This document shows, in pieces, positions 1 through 6,765 of a DNA stretch of 7,439 nucleotides. The DNA is from an uncultured Rhodobacter sp. (GTDB lineage: Bacteria > Pseudomonadota > Alphaproteobacteria > Rhodobacterales > Rhodobacteraceae), in assembly GCA_937901435.1 (NCBI GenBank), contig CALGTJ010000615.1, positions 1-7,439 on the forward strand, read 5' to 3'. A model generated the notes under the pieces. The model was given only the letters and a program-made list of their open reading frames with translations. It was not told where the DNA came from and did no database searches. Made by a program: the position numbers and the translations under genes. Every line of letters starts with the position of its first letter. The first letter of the stretch is position 1.

Positions 1-159
1 CGAGCCGCGCCCGCCGGTGCGATCCAGCCGGTCCAGCACGGTGACGGCATATCCTTTGGCCCCCAGCCGCATCGCGGCAGACAAGCCCCCCAACCCGGCC
101 CCAATTACGATGGCGCGGGAATCTGGCATGTTCTCGGTCGGGCCGTTCGAATCTGTCAT
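1..159 (-). CDS. crtI: Phytoene desaturase CrtI, N-terminal part (runs off the left edge)
   Basis: Only the first 53 codons are present. The translation carries an N-terminal dinucleotide-binding fingerprint, VIGAGLGGLSAAMRLGAKG, at about residues 18-36 (GxGxxG). An acidic residue ends the second strand (VTVLD, D43), and GGRGS follows at 49-53. This is typical of the FAD/NAD-binding N-terminus of CrtI-type carotene desaturases, which introduce double bonds into phytoene at the membrane. The gene faces away from crtA, the arrangement known from Rhodobacter-type photosynthesis clusters. Two adjacent ATG codons (162-160 and 159-157) are possible starts. I chose the second because a GGGGA element lies 4 nt before it and would be too close to the first. 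The first ATG would add one Met. An in-frame Met at residue 11 is a further alternative. crtI rather than the paralogue crtD is inferred from the crtA neighbour and the AAMRLGAKG stretch. Confidence 0.9.
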   Translation of the reverse strand, partial: MTDSNGPTENMPDSRAIVIGAGLGGLSAAMRLGAKGYAVTVLDRLDRTGGRGS

Positions 160-178
160 CATGTCCCCAGGCTGGCTA

Positions 179-196
179 TGTCTAGTTTGACTTACA
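179..196. promoter_or_regulatory. PpsR/CrtJ-type operator, crtI side
   Basis: A perfect TGT-N12-ACA palindrome (TGTCTAGTTTGACTTACA) lies 16 bp upstream of the first crtI ATG. PpsR/CrtJ repressors of purple bacteria bind this motif to shut down photosynthesis genes under oxygen or light. Its position covers the likely transcription start of crtI. The motif match is seen; binding is inferred. Confidence 0.7.
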
Positions 197-224
197 ATTC
201 ACCACTACGGCCTTCCCATTGCAA
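196..224 (-). promoter_or_regulatory. Candidate crtI promoter
   Basis: On the minus strand, TTGCAA (224-219) and TGAATT (201-196) are separated by 17 bp, a possible -35/-10 pair. It would start transcription around position 189, inside the crtI-side PpsR-type palindrome, which would make repression simple. The -10 match is weak (3 of 6 to TATAAT), so this is only a candidate. Confidence 0.25.
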
Positions 225-240
225 GCAAATTGTGTAAACT
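213..240 (+). promoter_or_regulatory. Candidate crtA-bchIDO promoter
   Basis: TTCCCA (213-218) and TAAACT (235-240) are separated by 16 bp and each matches the sigma-70 consensus at 4 of 6 positions. The putative -10 overlaps the crtA-side TGT-N12-ACA palindrome, so a bound repressor would block polymerase. The predicted start near 247 would leave a leader of about 22 nt before the crtA start codon. Confidence 0.3.
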
Positions 241-250
241 AAAGTAGACA
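233..250. promoter_or_regulatory. PpsR/CrtJ-type operator, crtA side
   Basis: This is a perfect TGT-N12-ACA palindrome (TGTAAACTAAAGTAGACA), 18 bp upstream of the crtA start codon. It is 54 bp centre-to-centre from the crtI-side palindrome, about five helical turns, a spacing compatible with two repressor units on one DNA face. Read in the other orientation, the hemE-hemC intergenic palindrome is the same at 16 of 18 positions. Confidence 0.72.
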
Positions 251-268
251 CATTAGGGAATCTGGACT

Positions 269-985
269 TTGACACAGGTGGTCAGCCTTAGCTTTTTCCG
301 CTTTGGATCTGTCAGTGCACGGCTTTGGGCCTTTGCAATGATGGGCCTTGCGCGCCGTCCGATGGCGCGTGTGCCCGGTATCGGGTTCTGGAAGCTCTGC
401 GGCTCTGGCACCGGCGAGGGGTTCACCCCGCGTCCGAATTTCGGGGTCTACGCGATCCTTGCCACTTGGCCCGATATGGACACCGCGCGCGCCCAGACCA
501 ACAGCAGCATCTTTGCGCGCTATCAGAGCAAGGCAGTTGAAAACTGGACCGTGTTCCTGACGCCGACTTCCGCGCGCGGTGAATGGTCCGGCGTTGCGCC
601 GTTTGAACCTGCCGAGACCATCACCCCCGAGACCCAGACACCCGGCCCCATCGCCGCGCTGACCCGTGCCACGGTGCGGCCCGGTGTGATGCACCGGTTC
701 TGGGGCCGCGTGCCCAATATATCCGAAAAGATCGGGCGCGATCCGTCGGTTCTGTTCAAGCTGGGGATCGGCGAAAAGCCTTGGGTCCAGCAGGTGACGT
801 TTTCCATCTGGCCCAACGCCGCCGCCATGAATAATTTCGCCCGCACCGGCCCCCATGCAGAGGCGATCAAAGCCGTTCGTCAGCATGGCTGGTTTTCCGA
901 AGAACTCTATGCCCGCTTTTCCCTTGTTGCCGATCAGGGCACGTGGGGCGGTGCCTCTCCTATCACTGCGAAGGACGCCTTGTGA
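269..985 (+). CDS. crtA: Spheroidene monooxygenase CrtA
   Basis: CrtA adds oxygen to spheroidene to give spheroidenone, the O2-dependent last step of this carotenoid branch, probably at the membrane. The 238-residue product matches the family in length (about 240). It has the family's N-terminal VSLSFFRF strand, the GSGTGEGFTP stretch (residues 45-54), PIAALTRATV (127-136) and QQVTFSIWPN (174-183), all recognised from Rhodobacter CrtA. The start is taken as TTG at 269, because AGGGAA (255-260) sits 8 nt upstream and an in-frame TAG at 254-256 excludes any earlier start. A GTG at 278 is the only nearby alternative and is 17 nt from that site. The gene is first in a rightward unit with bchI, whose GTG overlaps the crtA stop (GTGA, 982-985). 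PpsR-type palindromes lie just upstream. The TTG start may limit CrtA output relative to the downstream genes. Confidence 0.95.
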   Translation: MTQVVSLSFFRFGSVSARLWAFAMMGLARRPMARVPGIGFWKLCGSGTGEGFTPRPNFGVYAILATWPDMDTARAQTNSSIFARYQSKAVENWTVFLTPTSARGEWSGVAPFEPAETITPETQTPGPIAALTRATVRPGVMHRFWGRVPNISEKIGRDPSVLFKLGIGEKPWVQQVTFSIWPNAAAMNNFARTGPHAEAIKAVRQHGWFSEELYARFSLVADQGTWGGASPITAKDAL

Positions 986-1989
986 AACATCCTTTCCCCT
1001 TCTCCGCCATCGTCGGACAAACCGACATGAAACGCGCCATGACCCTGACCGCGATCGACCCCAGCATTGGCGGCGTTCTGGTCTTTGGCGACCGTGGTAC
1101 GGGCAAATCCACCGCCGTGCGGGCGCTGGCGGCCTTGCTACCATCGATCAAGGCCGTGGTGGGCTGTCCTGTGAATTCGGCCAAACTGGCGGATTGTCCT
1201 GACTGGGCGGGGATGAAGACGAAAAAGACGCATGAGATCCCGACCCCCGTCGTCGATCTGCCGCTTGGCGCGTCAGAAGATCGCGTGACCGGCGCGCTGG
1301 ATATCGAAAAGGCGCTGAGCAAGGGCGAAAAGGCGTTTCAGCCCGGTCTGCTGGCCAAGGCCAATCGCGGGTATCTCTATATCGACGAGGTCAACCTGCT
1401 AGAGGATCATATCGTCGACCTGCTGCTGGACGTGGCGCAATCGGGCGAGAACGTGGTAGAGCGCGAGGGCCTGTCGATCCGCCACGCCGCGCGTTTTGTG
1501 CTGGTCGGCTCGGGCAACCCCGAGGAGGGCGAATTGCGCCCACAGCTGCTGGATCGCTTTGGTCTGTCGGTCGATGTGGCCTCGCCCACCAATATCGACG
1601 AGCGTGTCGAGGTGATCAAACGCCGGGACGCTTATGACAACAATTACAACGCCTTCATGCTGCGCTGGCAGGCAGAGGACGCCGCCCTGCGCGACACGAT
1701 CCTGCGCGCCCGCGAGACGTTGAAAAAGCTGACAACCACCGACGACAACCTGCGCGATGTGGCGCAACTGTGTATCCAGCTCGGCTCTGACGGATTACGC
1801 GGAGAGTTGACCCTGCTCAAGGCCGCCCGCGCCTATGCCGCGTTTCGCGATGACACGGCCCTGACGCGCGGGCATATCCGCGATGTGGCCGCGCTCGCCC
1901 TGCGCCACCGGATGCGGCGCGATCCGTTGGACGAGGCCGGGTCCGGCACCCGCGTCGCGCGCATCGTCGAAGACGTGCTTGGCGCCTAG
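982..1989 (+). CDS. bchI: Magnesium chelatase ATPase subunit I (BchI)
   Basis: BchI is the AAA+ ATPase ring subunit that, with BchD and BchH, inserts Mg2+ into protoporphyrin IX, the first step committed to bacteriochlorophyll. From a GTG start the product has 335 residues. It carries Walker A GDRGTGKS (36-43), Walker B YLYIDE (131-136), a sensor-1 region VLVGSGNP (173-180), an arginine-finger segment LLDRFG with R192, and a sensor-2 GLRGEL with R273. All core ATPase residues look intact. GTG at 982 is chosen because GAAGGA (970-975) lies 6 nt upstream and the FPFSAIVGQ motif follows directly, as in homologues. An in-frame GTG at 943 lies inside crtA and lacks such support. The start overlaps the crtA stop by 4 bp, implying translational coupling. 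The N-terminus is some 15 residues shorter than in Rhodobacter BchI, whose early residues are not conserved. Confidence 0.97.
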   Translation: MKHPFPFSAIVGQTDMKRAMTLTAIDPSIGGVLVFGDRGTGKSTAVRALAALLPSIKAVVGCPVNSAKLADCPDWAGMKTKKTHEIPTPVVDLPLGASEDRVTGALDIEKALSKGEKAFQPGLLAKANRGYLYIDEVNLLEDHIVDLLLDVAQSGENVVEREGLSIRHAARFVLVGSGNPEEGELRPQLLDRFGLSVDVASPTNIDERVEVIKRRDAYDNNYNAFMLRWQAEDAALRDTILRARETLKKLTTTDDNLRDVAQLCIQLGSDGLRGELTLLKAARAYAAFRDDTALTRGHIRDVAALALRHRMRRDPLDEAGSGTRVARIVEDVLGA

Positions 1990-3636
1990 ATGACCCCGTG
2001 GAAGCGCGCAACAACGGCGCTGGCCTTGCTGGCGATTGATCCGGGGCTTGGCGGGGTGGTGATCCGGGCGCGCTCTGGTCCGGTGCGCGATGCGCTGGTC
2101 GCCTGTTTGCCCGCATTGCCCCTGCCCCTGACCCGCCTGCATCCCGCGATGACGGGCGAGGCGCTGGACGGTGGCATCGACCTGTCTGCCACGCTAAACG
2201 CCGGGACTCTGACGCAAACGCGCGGCCTGCTGGACGCACCCTCGACCCTTGTGCTGGCCATGGCAGAGCGCGCCGATCCCTATCTTGCCGCGCGCCTGTC
2301 CGCGACGCTGGATCGCTGCGCCGGGCATCTGGTGATCGCCTTGGATGAAGGGCTGGACGACGAGGCCATCGCGCCCGCGCTTGCCGACCGCATGGCCTTT
2401 CACGTCGATCTGGACGGCATTGCCCGCGCTGATATTGGCGCGGCGTTTGTCGCATCTGCGGTTGTGCGCGGTGTTGTCCTGCACGATGTCGCCTTACCCG
2501 ACGATCTGCCCGAAACGCTGGTTTTGCTGGCGGTCCGTCTTGGCATCATCAGCCTGCGCGCCGTCGGCTTTGCCCTGCGCGCGGCCAAGGCCCATGCGCT
2601 GTTGCAGGGACGTACCCTTGTTGCTGACGAAGATGTTTCCACCGCCGTGGCCCTGATCTTTGCCCATCGCGCCACGCAACTGCCCGCTGACGAAGATCAG
2701 GACGACACGCCGCCCCCCGATCAGGACCAACAAGACCAAGAGCCGCCACCCCCCGAAGAGATGCAGGGCATCCCCGAGGATATCCTGCTAGAGGCGGTCA
2801 AGGCCGCCCTGCCCGCCGCGCTGCTGGAGGATCTGCAAAGCGGCAAGGCCAGCGCCAGTGCCAAGGGGGCCGGGTCGGGGCAAAAGAAGATCGGCAACCG
2901 TCGCGGTCGCCCCCTGCCCGCCCGTGAGGGTGGCGCGTCTAGCGCGCGTGTCGATCTGATCGCCACCCTGCGCGCCGCCGTGCCGTGGCAAACCCTGCGC
3001 AAACGGCAACAGCCAGAGCGCACAGGCCCAATTATCCAGCGCACAGATTTGCGGCGCAAACGCTATCAGGATCACTCTGACCGCCTGCTGATCTTTGTGG
3101 TCGATGCGTCCGGCTCGTCCGCTTTGTCTCGTCTGGGTGAGGCCAAAGGCGCGATCGAACTGCTGCTGGCGCAGGCCTATGCGCGGCGCGATCACGTGGC
3201 GCTGATTTCCTTTCGCGGGACAGAGGCCGAGGTTCTGCTGTCCCCGACACGCTCGCTGGTGCAGACCAAACGCAAGCTGGCGGAACTGCCCGGTGGCGGC
3301 GCGACCCCCCTCGCCGCAGGGCTGAGGACCGCGGATGAGATGGCGCGCCAATCCACGCGCAAAGGCTTTTCCCCGACCGTGATCGTGCTGACCGACGGGC
3401 GATCCAACATGACGCTGGACGGCACCCCCGACCGCGCGCTGGCCGCTGCCGATTCGCGTCTGATGGCGCAGGCGCTGGCCTCGCAGGGGGCGCAGAGCAT
3501 TGTCATCGACACCGGACGTCGCGCCGAACCCGCGCTGGCCGAACTGGCGCGGATGATGCGCGGGCACTACCTTGCCCTGCCCCGCGCCGATGCGCAGTCG
3601 GTGTCTGCCGCCGTGACCCAGACCCTAGAGGCGTAA
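1990..3636 (+). CDS. bchD: Magnesium chelatase subunit D (BchD)
   Basis: BchD pairs with the BchI ring and bridges it to BchH during Mg2+ insertion into protoporphyrin IX. The 548-residue product (family about 560) has three parts. Residues 1-230 resemble the BchI AAA+ fold but lack a Walker A: the P-loop position reads RARSGPVRD (26-34), as expected for BchD, which is not itself a strong ATPase. Residues 234-258 are a Pro/Asp/Gln/Glu-rich linker, followed by a basic RRGRP segment (304-308). The C-terminus is a von Willebrand A domain with the MIDAS residues D372-x-S374-x-S376, T439 and D469 (VLTDGRS). The ATG directly abuts the bchI stop (TAGATG) and no clear ribosome site precedes it, so translation probably depends on ribosomes finishing bchI. 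The start fits homologues, which also begin shortly before an ALALLAxDPGLGGV segment. Confidence 0.96.
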   Translation: MTPWKRATTALALLAIDPGLGGVVIRARSGPVRDALVACLPALPLPLTRLHPAMTGEALDGGIDLSATLNAGTLTQTRGLLDAPSTLVLAMAERADPYLAARLSATLDRCAGHLVIALDEGLDDEAIAPALADRMAFHVDLDGIARADIGAAFVASAVVRGVVLHDVALPDDLPETLVLLAVRLGIISLRAVGFALRAAKAHALLQGRTLVADEDVSTAVALIFAHRATQLPADEDQDDTPPPDQDQQDQEPPPPEEMQGIPEDILLEAVKAALPAALLEDLQSGKASASAKGAGSGQKKIGNRRGRPLPAREGGASSARVDLIATLRAAVPWQTLRKRQQPERTGPIIQRTDLRRKRYQDHSDRLLIFVVDASGSSALSRLGEAKGAIELLLAQAYARRDHVALISFRGTEAEVLLSPTRSLVQTKRKLAELPGGGATPLAAGLRTADEMARQSTRKGFSPTVIVLTDGRSNMTLDGTPDRALAAADSRLMAQALASQGAQSIVIDTGRRAEPALAELARMMRGHYLALPRADAQSVSAAVTQTLEA

Positions 3637-3639
3637 TCG

Positions 3640-4515
3640 GTGGATTGGACGCGCGAACAGCACGACTGGCCAATGGCCGAACACTCTCGTTTTGTGATCA
3701 GCAAACCCCATAAATGGCATGTGCAAGAAGCCGGGTCCGGTCCTTTGTTATTGCTGCTGCATGGCGCGGGGGGGGCGACGCAAAGCTGGCGTCATCTGTT
3801 TCCGCGCCTTGCCGCCCACTACCGCGTTGTTGCGATTGACCTGCCCGGTCAGGGGTTCACGCGGTCCGGGGCCTCTGGGCGGTTCGGGCTGACCGAAATG
3901 GCACAGGATATTGCCGCGCTCTGTACCCAAGAGGGCTGGCACCCGCAGGCCATTATCGGTCATTCTGCGGGCGGTGCGCTGGCGTTCGAGCTGGCAGACT
4001 TGCTGCCGGACGCGCCCCATATCATCGGCATCAACGCCGCACTTGCGCCGTTCAAGGGCGTCGCAGGCGTGTTGTTTCCGCTGATGGCCAAGGCCCTCGC
4101 CAAGATGCCACTGGTGGCGACGCTGTTCACCGCCTCGACCGGAAATCCGCGTTCTGTTCAGCGGCTGATCGACGGCACCGGGTCCCATCTGCCGCCCGGG
4201 GATCTGACCTATTATCAACGACTGGTGGGCGACCGCGACCACGCGAATGCAACGCTAAAGATGATGGCGCAATGGGATCTGGACCCGCTTTTGCGCCGCC
4301 TGCCCTATAGTGAGGCGCATGGGTTTCTGATCGCGGCGGAACAGGACAAGGCCGTGCCCGCGATCACATCCGTGTCGCAGGCTGCCAAGATGCTAAATGT
4401 GGATTGTGTCGTGCTGCCCGACCTCGGCCATCTCCTGCATGAGGAAGCGCCCGAGGTGGTTTATGACCTGATCACGCAGACCCTGCGGGCTCATGGGATC
4501 ATGGGGCGGGCTTAA
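3640..4515 (+). CDS. bchO: BchO, alpha/beta hydrolase-fold protein linked to magnesium chelatase
   Basis: The 291-residue product is an alpha/beta hydrolase. It has an oxyanion-hole HGAGG (41-45), a nucleophile elbow GHSAGG with S109, a likely acid D236 (AAEQDKAVP) and a catalytic-type H264 ([12 protein letters not shown]). The complete triad suggests activity, but the reaction of BchO is not established. It is annotated as a magnesium chelatase accessory protein because the gene follows bchID in many phototrophs. The start is GTG at 3640, 3 nt after the bchD stop. GAGG (3628-3631) lies 8 nt upstream, and the MDW beginning is shared with other BchO proteins as I recall them. It is the last gene of the crtA-bchIDO unit. 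Its TAA overlaps that of the convergent hemE. An unrelated hydrolase is possible but unlikely given the position and the conserved N-terminus. Confidence 0.92.
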   Translation: MDWTREQHDWPMAEHSRFVISKPHKWHVQEAGSGPLLLLLHGAGGATQSWRHLFPRLAAHYRVVAIDLPGQGFTRSGASGRFGLTEMAQDIAALCTQEGWHPQAIIGHSAGGALAFELADLLPDAPHIIGINAALAPFKGVAGVLFPLMAKALAKMPLVATLFTASTGNPRSVQRLIDGTGSHLPPGDLTYYQRLVGDRDHANATLKMMAQWDLDPLLRRLPYSEAHGFLIAAEQDKAVPAITSVSQAAKMLNVDCVVLPDLGHLLHEEAPEVVYDLITQTLRAHGIMGRA

Positions 4516-4524
4516 GCGCCGCCC
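4504..4524. terminator. GC-rich hairpin over the overlapping bchO/hemE stop codons
   Basis: GGGCGG (4504-4509) pairs with CCGCCC (4519-4524). Inside, GC (4510-4511) pairs with GC (4516-4517) around a TTAA loop, with G4518 bulged. The loop holds both stop codons. No T-tract follows on either strand, so it is at best a weak bidirectional terminator or 3'-end stabiliser. The base pairing is seen; the function is inferred. Confidence 0.35.
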
Positions 4525-5558
4525 ACCGGATTGCGTACCGTGTCGATCATCAGTTGCACATTCTCGGGATCGGCGTCGGGCGTGATGCCGTGACCGAGGT
4601 TAAAGATATGCGGACCCTTTGACAGCGCATCAACGATCTTGCGCGTCTCGCTGACCAGCGTGTCACCACCCGTCACCATATGCGAAGACTTCAGGTTGCC
4701 CTGCACACAGCCACCGGTTTGCACGTTCGCCGCGACCCAGTCTGCGCTGACCGCATCGTCAACGGCAATGCAATCCGCACCGATCGCCGCATGCGCGCCT
4801 GCGTATTTCTCGCCCGCGCCACGGGGAAAGGCGATGACCGGGATACCGGGGTGCTTTTCCTTGAGCGCGGCGGTGATCCGCTGCATCGGTTTGATAGAGT
4901 AATTGGCGAAATCATCGCCCTTCAGCGACCCCGCCCAACTGTCAAAGATTTTGACCACTTCGGCCCCGGCCTCGATCTGTTTGGACATATACAGGATCGT
5001 CGCCTCTGTGATCCGGTCCATCAGCCCGTCAAACACGGCGCGGTTTTCGCCCTTTAGCGCATGCGCTGGCCCCTGATCCGGCGTGCCTTTGCCTGCGATC
5101 ATATAGGTCGCTACTGTCCAAGGCGCGCCCGCGAACCCGATCAGCGTTGTCTCTGACGGCAACTCGCGCGACAGGATTTTCACCGTCTCATAGACGGGCG
5201 CAAGGTGGTCGTGGATCGCATCGGCAGGCACCAGTTTATCCAGTTCTGCCTGCGTGGTGATGGTCGACAGACGCGGCCCCTCGCCCGTAACGAACCACAG
5301 ATCCGCGCCAAGCGCCTGAGGCACCAAAAGGATGTCGGCAAACAGAATTGCCGCGTCAAACCCATAGCGGCGAATCGGCTGTAGCGTGACCTCGGCGGCC
5401 AATTCGGGATTATAGCACAGCGACAGGAAATCTCCGGCCTGCGCACGGGTTGCACGGTATTCTGGTAAATAACGCCCCGCCTGACGCATCATCCAAATAG
5501 GGGGTGTTGGCAATGTCTCTCCGGCCAGCGCGCGGAGGATGGTCTTTTGGGTCGTCAT
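4512..5558 (-). CDS. hemE: Uroporphyrinogen decarboxylase HemE
   Basis: HemE removes four carboxyl groups from uroporphyrinogen III to make coproporphyrinogen III, a cytoplasmic step common to haem and bacteriochlorophyll. The 348-residue product has the usual family length. It carries both family signatures: [17 protein letters not shown] near the N-terminus (R25 and R29 bind substrate carboxylates in the family) and [13 protein letters not shown] (141-153). The substrate-coordinating Asp is D75 in [10 protein letters not shown], and the C-terminal FNLGHGI stretch is also present. ATG at 5558-5556 is preceded by a weak GAAGAG, 7 nt away. A second ATG just upstream (5565-5563) is out of frame. 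The gene converges on bchO with a 4-bp stop overlap and diverges from hemC across an intergenic PpsR-type palindrome. It appears complete and normal in codon use. Confidence 0.97.
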   Translation of the reverse strand: MTTQKTILRALAGETLPTPPIWMMRQAGRYLPEYRATRAQAGDFLSLCYNPELAAEVTLQPIRRYGFDAAILFADILLVPQALGADLWFVTGEGPRLSTITTQAELDKLVPADAIHDHLAPVYETVKILSRELPSETTLIGFAGAPWTVATYMIAGKGTPDQGPAHALKGENRAVFDGLMDRITEATILYMSKQIEAGAEVVKIFDSWAGSLKGDDFANYSIKPMQRITAALKEKHPGIPVIAFPRGAGEKYAGAHAAIGADCIAVDDAVSADWVAANVQTGGCVQGNLKSSHMVTGGDTLVSETRKIVDALSKGPHIFNLGHGITPDADPENVQLMIDTVRNPVGGA

Positions 5559-5577
5559 GCGTCATCTCTTCGTTAAA

Positions 5578-5619
5578 TTTGGCTGCATCCATCATGCACC
5601 GCTGGACATGCGGGAACAA
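5578..5619 (-). promoter_or_regulatory. Candidate hemE promoter region
   Basis: On the minus strand TTGTTC is followed after 17 bp by CATGAT (4 of 6 to TATAAT), downstream of the PpsR-type palindrome in the hemE direction. The same stretch contains TGCAT-N5-ATGCA (5584-5598), a short inverted repeat overlapping the putative -10. Evidence is weak; the -35 matches only at TTG. Confidence 0.22.
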
Positions 5620-5623
5620 GAGT

Positions 5624-5641
5624 TGTCAGCTTTAGTTTACA
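5624..5641. promoter_or_regulatory. PpsR/CrtJ-type operator between hemE and hemC
   Basis: This is a perfect TGT-N12-ACA palindrome (TGTCAGCTTTAGTTTACA), ending 16 bp before the hemC ATG and 65 bp before that of hemE. On the minus strand it reads TGTAAACTAAAGCTGACA, which differs from the crtA-side site only at two central positions. TTGTCA (5623-5628), a fair -35 for hemC, overlaps its edge, although no convincing -10 follows. CrtJ/PpsR control of hem genes is known in Rhodobacter; binding here is inferred. Confidence 0.68.
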
Positions 5642-5657
5642 CCGTTAGGAAGATAAT

Positions 5658-6602
5658 ATGACACTGATGCTCCCAAGCCCCGCCGCACCCCTGAACATTG
5701 GCACCCGTGGATCGCCCCTGGCGCTTGCACAGGCGTATGAGACCCGCGCGCGTCTGTCCGCCGCGTTTGATCTGCCGCTTGAGGCATTCGAGATTGTGGT
5801 GATCGTGACCTCTGGCGACAAGATCCTTGATCGCCCGTTGAAAGAGGTCGGTGGCAAGGGCCTGTTCACCCGTGAAATCGAGGCAGATTTGCTGTCGGGA
5901 AAAATCGACATCGCCGTACATTCGATGAAAGACATGCCAACCTTGCAGCCAGAGGGTCTGTTGCTGGACACCTATCTGCCGCGCGAGGACGTGCGCGATG
6001 CGTTTATCTCGCCCACATCCAGCGGCTTGGCCGATCTTGCGCCGGGCACTGTTGTTGGCACCTCCAGCCTGCGCCGTCGCGCGCAGTTGAAACTGCGCCG
6101 TCCTGATCTTGAGGTGGTGGAATTTCGCGGAAACCTGCAAACCCGTCTGAAAAAGCTGGACGATGGCGTAGCCGCTGCGACCTTCCTCGCCATGGCGGGT
6201 CTGAACCGGTTGGGTATGGACGAGGTGCCTGCCACCGCCGTTGAAACCGACATGATGCTGCCCGCCGTGGCACAGGGCGCAATCGGGATCGAGCGGCGGT
6301 CAGATGATACCCGCGTGGCCGAAATGCTGGCCGCGATCCATGACACACCTACCGGGCAACGGCTGGCAGCCGAGCGGTCTTTCCTGCTGGAGCTGGACGG
6401 CTCTTGCGAAACACCGATTGCGGGACTTGCAGAACTGGACGGCGGTGACATTTTCCTGCGCGGCGAGGTTCTGCGCCCCGATGGGTCAGAGGCGATCAGC
6501 GACGCCATGCGCTGCCCGATCGAGGACGGCGTACAGGCCGGGCGCGAGATGGCGCAAAAGATGTTGGCTCAGGCGGGCCCGGATTTCTTTGACTGGCGCT
6601 AA
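5658..6602 (+). CDS. hemC: Hydroxymethylbilane synthase (porphobilinogen deaminase) HemC
   Basis: HemC polymerises four porphobilinogens into hydroxymethylbilane in the cytoplasm, upstream of HemD and HemE. The 314-residue product has the family landmarks in order: IGTRGSPLALAQ near the N-terminus, TSGDKI, GGKGLFTREIE, VHSMKDMPT with the catalytic Asp D92, GTSSLRRRAQL (134-144, Arg residues binding substrate carboxylates), FRGNLQTRLKKL, AVAQGAIGIE, and LDGSCETP with C250, the Cys that carries the dipyrromethane cofactor. ATG at 5658 is preceded by AGGA (5647-5650) at 7 nt spacing. A second in-frame ATG at 5667 would give a terminus closer to the E. coli length but has poorer ribosome-site spacing. 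The gene diverges from hemE and is followed by a hairpin, so it is probably transcribed alone. hemD is not in this window. Confidence 0.97.
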   Translation: MTLMLPSPAAPLNIGTRGSPLALAQAYETRARLSAAFDLPLEAFEIVVIVTSGDKILDRPLKEVGGKGLFTREIEADLLSGKIDIAVHSMKDMPTLQPEGLLLDTYLPREDVRDAFISPTSSGLADLAPGTVVGTSSLRRRAQLKLRRPDLEVVEFRGNLQTRLKKLDDGVAAATFLAMAGLNRLGMDEVPATAVETDMMLPAVAQGAIGIERRSDDTRVAEMLAAIHDTPTGQRLAAERSFLLELDGSCETPIAGLAELDGGDIFLRGEVLRPDGSEAISDAMRCPIEDGVQAGREMAQKMLAQAGPDFFDWR

Positions 6603-6635
6603 GACATAGGTCTGTCCGCCAGAGACGTCCCTATT

Positions 6636-6660
6636 CGGGATCGCCCGCGCGGCGGTCCCG
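6636..6660 (+). terminator. Hairpin downstream of hemC
   Basis: CGGGATCGCC (6636-6645) and GGCGGTCCCG (6651-6660) form a 10-bp stem with one U-G wobble and a CGCGC loop, starting 34 bp after the hemC stop. The following sequence is A-rich with no T-run, so it is a terminator-like or mRNA 3'-end structure rather than a textbook intrinsic terminator. Confidence 0.5.
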
Positions 6661-6704
6661 ACATTACAAATACCGTCAGGTCAGGGGCTTGGCCGTTTTG
6701 AATA

Positions 6705-6733
6705 TTGCCGCATTGAAACAGAGGGCCTAGGTT
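6705..6733 (+). promoter_or_regulatory. Candidate promoter of the small exported-protein gene
   Basis: TTGCCG (6705-6710) and TAGGTT (6728-6733) are 17 bp apart and could be -35 and -10 elements. They lie between the hemC hairpin and the 6766 start, where an independent promoter is expected. The matches are partial. Confidence 0.25.
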
Positions 6734-6750
6734 CGGGCATGTGTTTCAAT
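6712..6750. repeat. 9-bp perfect inverted repeat upstream of the small exported-protein gene
   Basis: ATTGAAACA (6712-6720) and TGTTTCAAT (6742-6750) are exact reverse complements separated by 21 bp, with centres 30 bp apart, about three helical turns. The right arm ends 2 bp before the GGAG ribosome-binding element (6753-6756). It could be a split operator or a 5'-UTR hairpin. ATATTG (6702-6707) can also pair with CAATAT (6747-6752), so two alternative pairings compete for the same right arm. Confidence 0.5.
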
Positions 6751-6765
6751 ATGGAGTAGAGACCA

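Noticed and set aside
163..268. FnrL-type site (TTGAT-N4-ATCAA) searched for in all intergenic regions
   Set aside because: No convincing match was found by eye in any of the four intergenic regions.
239..1144. Long 301-codon open frame on the minus strand opposite crtA and the start of bchI
   Set aside because: The translation is Arg/Gly/His-rich with no recognisable domain. It is the usual antisense shadow of high-GC coding sequence, and crtA and bchI are unambiguous on the other strand.
1990..2260. BchD lacking a Walker A motif, as if degenerate
   Set aside because: Loss of the P-loop in the AAA+ half is normal for purple-bacterial BchD. The rest of the protein, including the MIDAS motif, is intact.
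1817..3567. Long minus-strand open frames (259 and 212 codons) opposite bchD
   Set aside because: They have low-complexity Arg/Gln/Gly-rich translations and no family motif. They exist because of GC-rich third positions in bchD.
5584..5598. TGCAT-N5-ATGCA short inverted repeat in the hemE leader
   Set aside because: Five-bp arms are short enough to arise by chance, and no known regulator motif fits, so I only mention it with the candidate hemE promoter.
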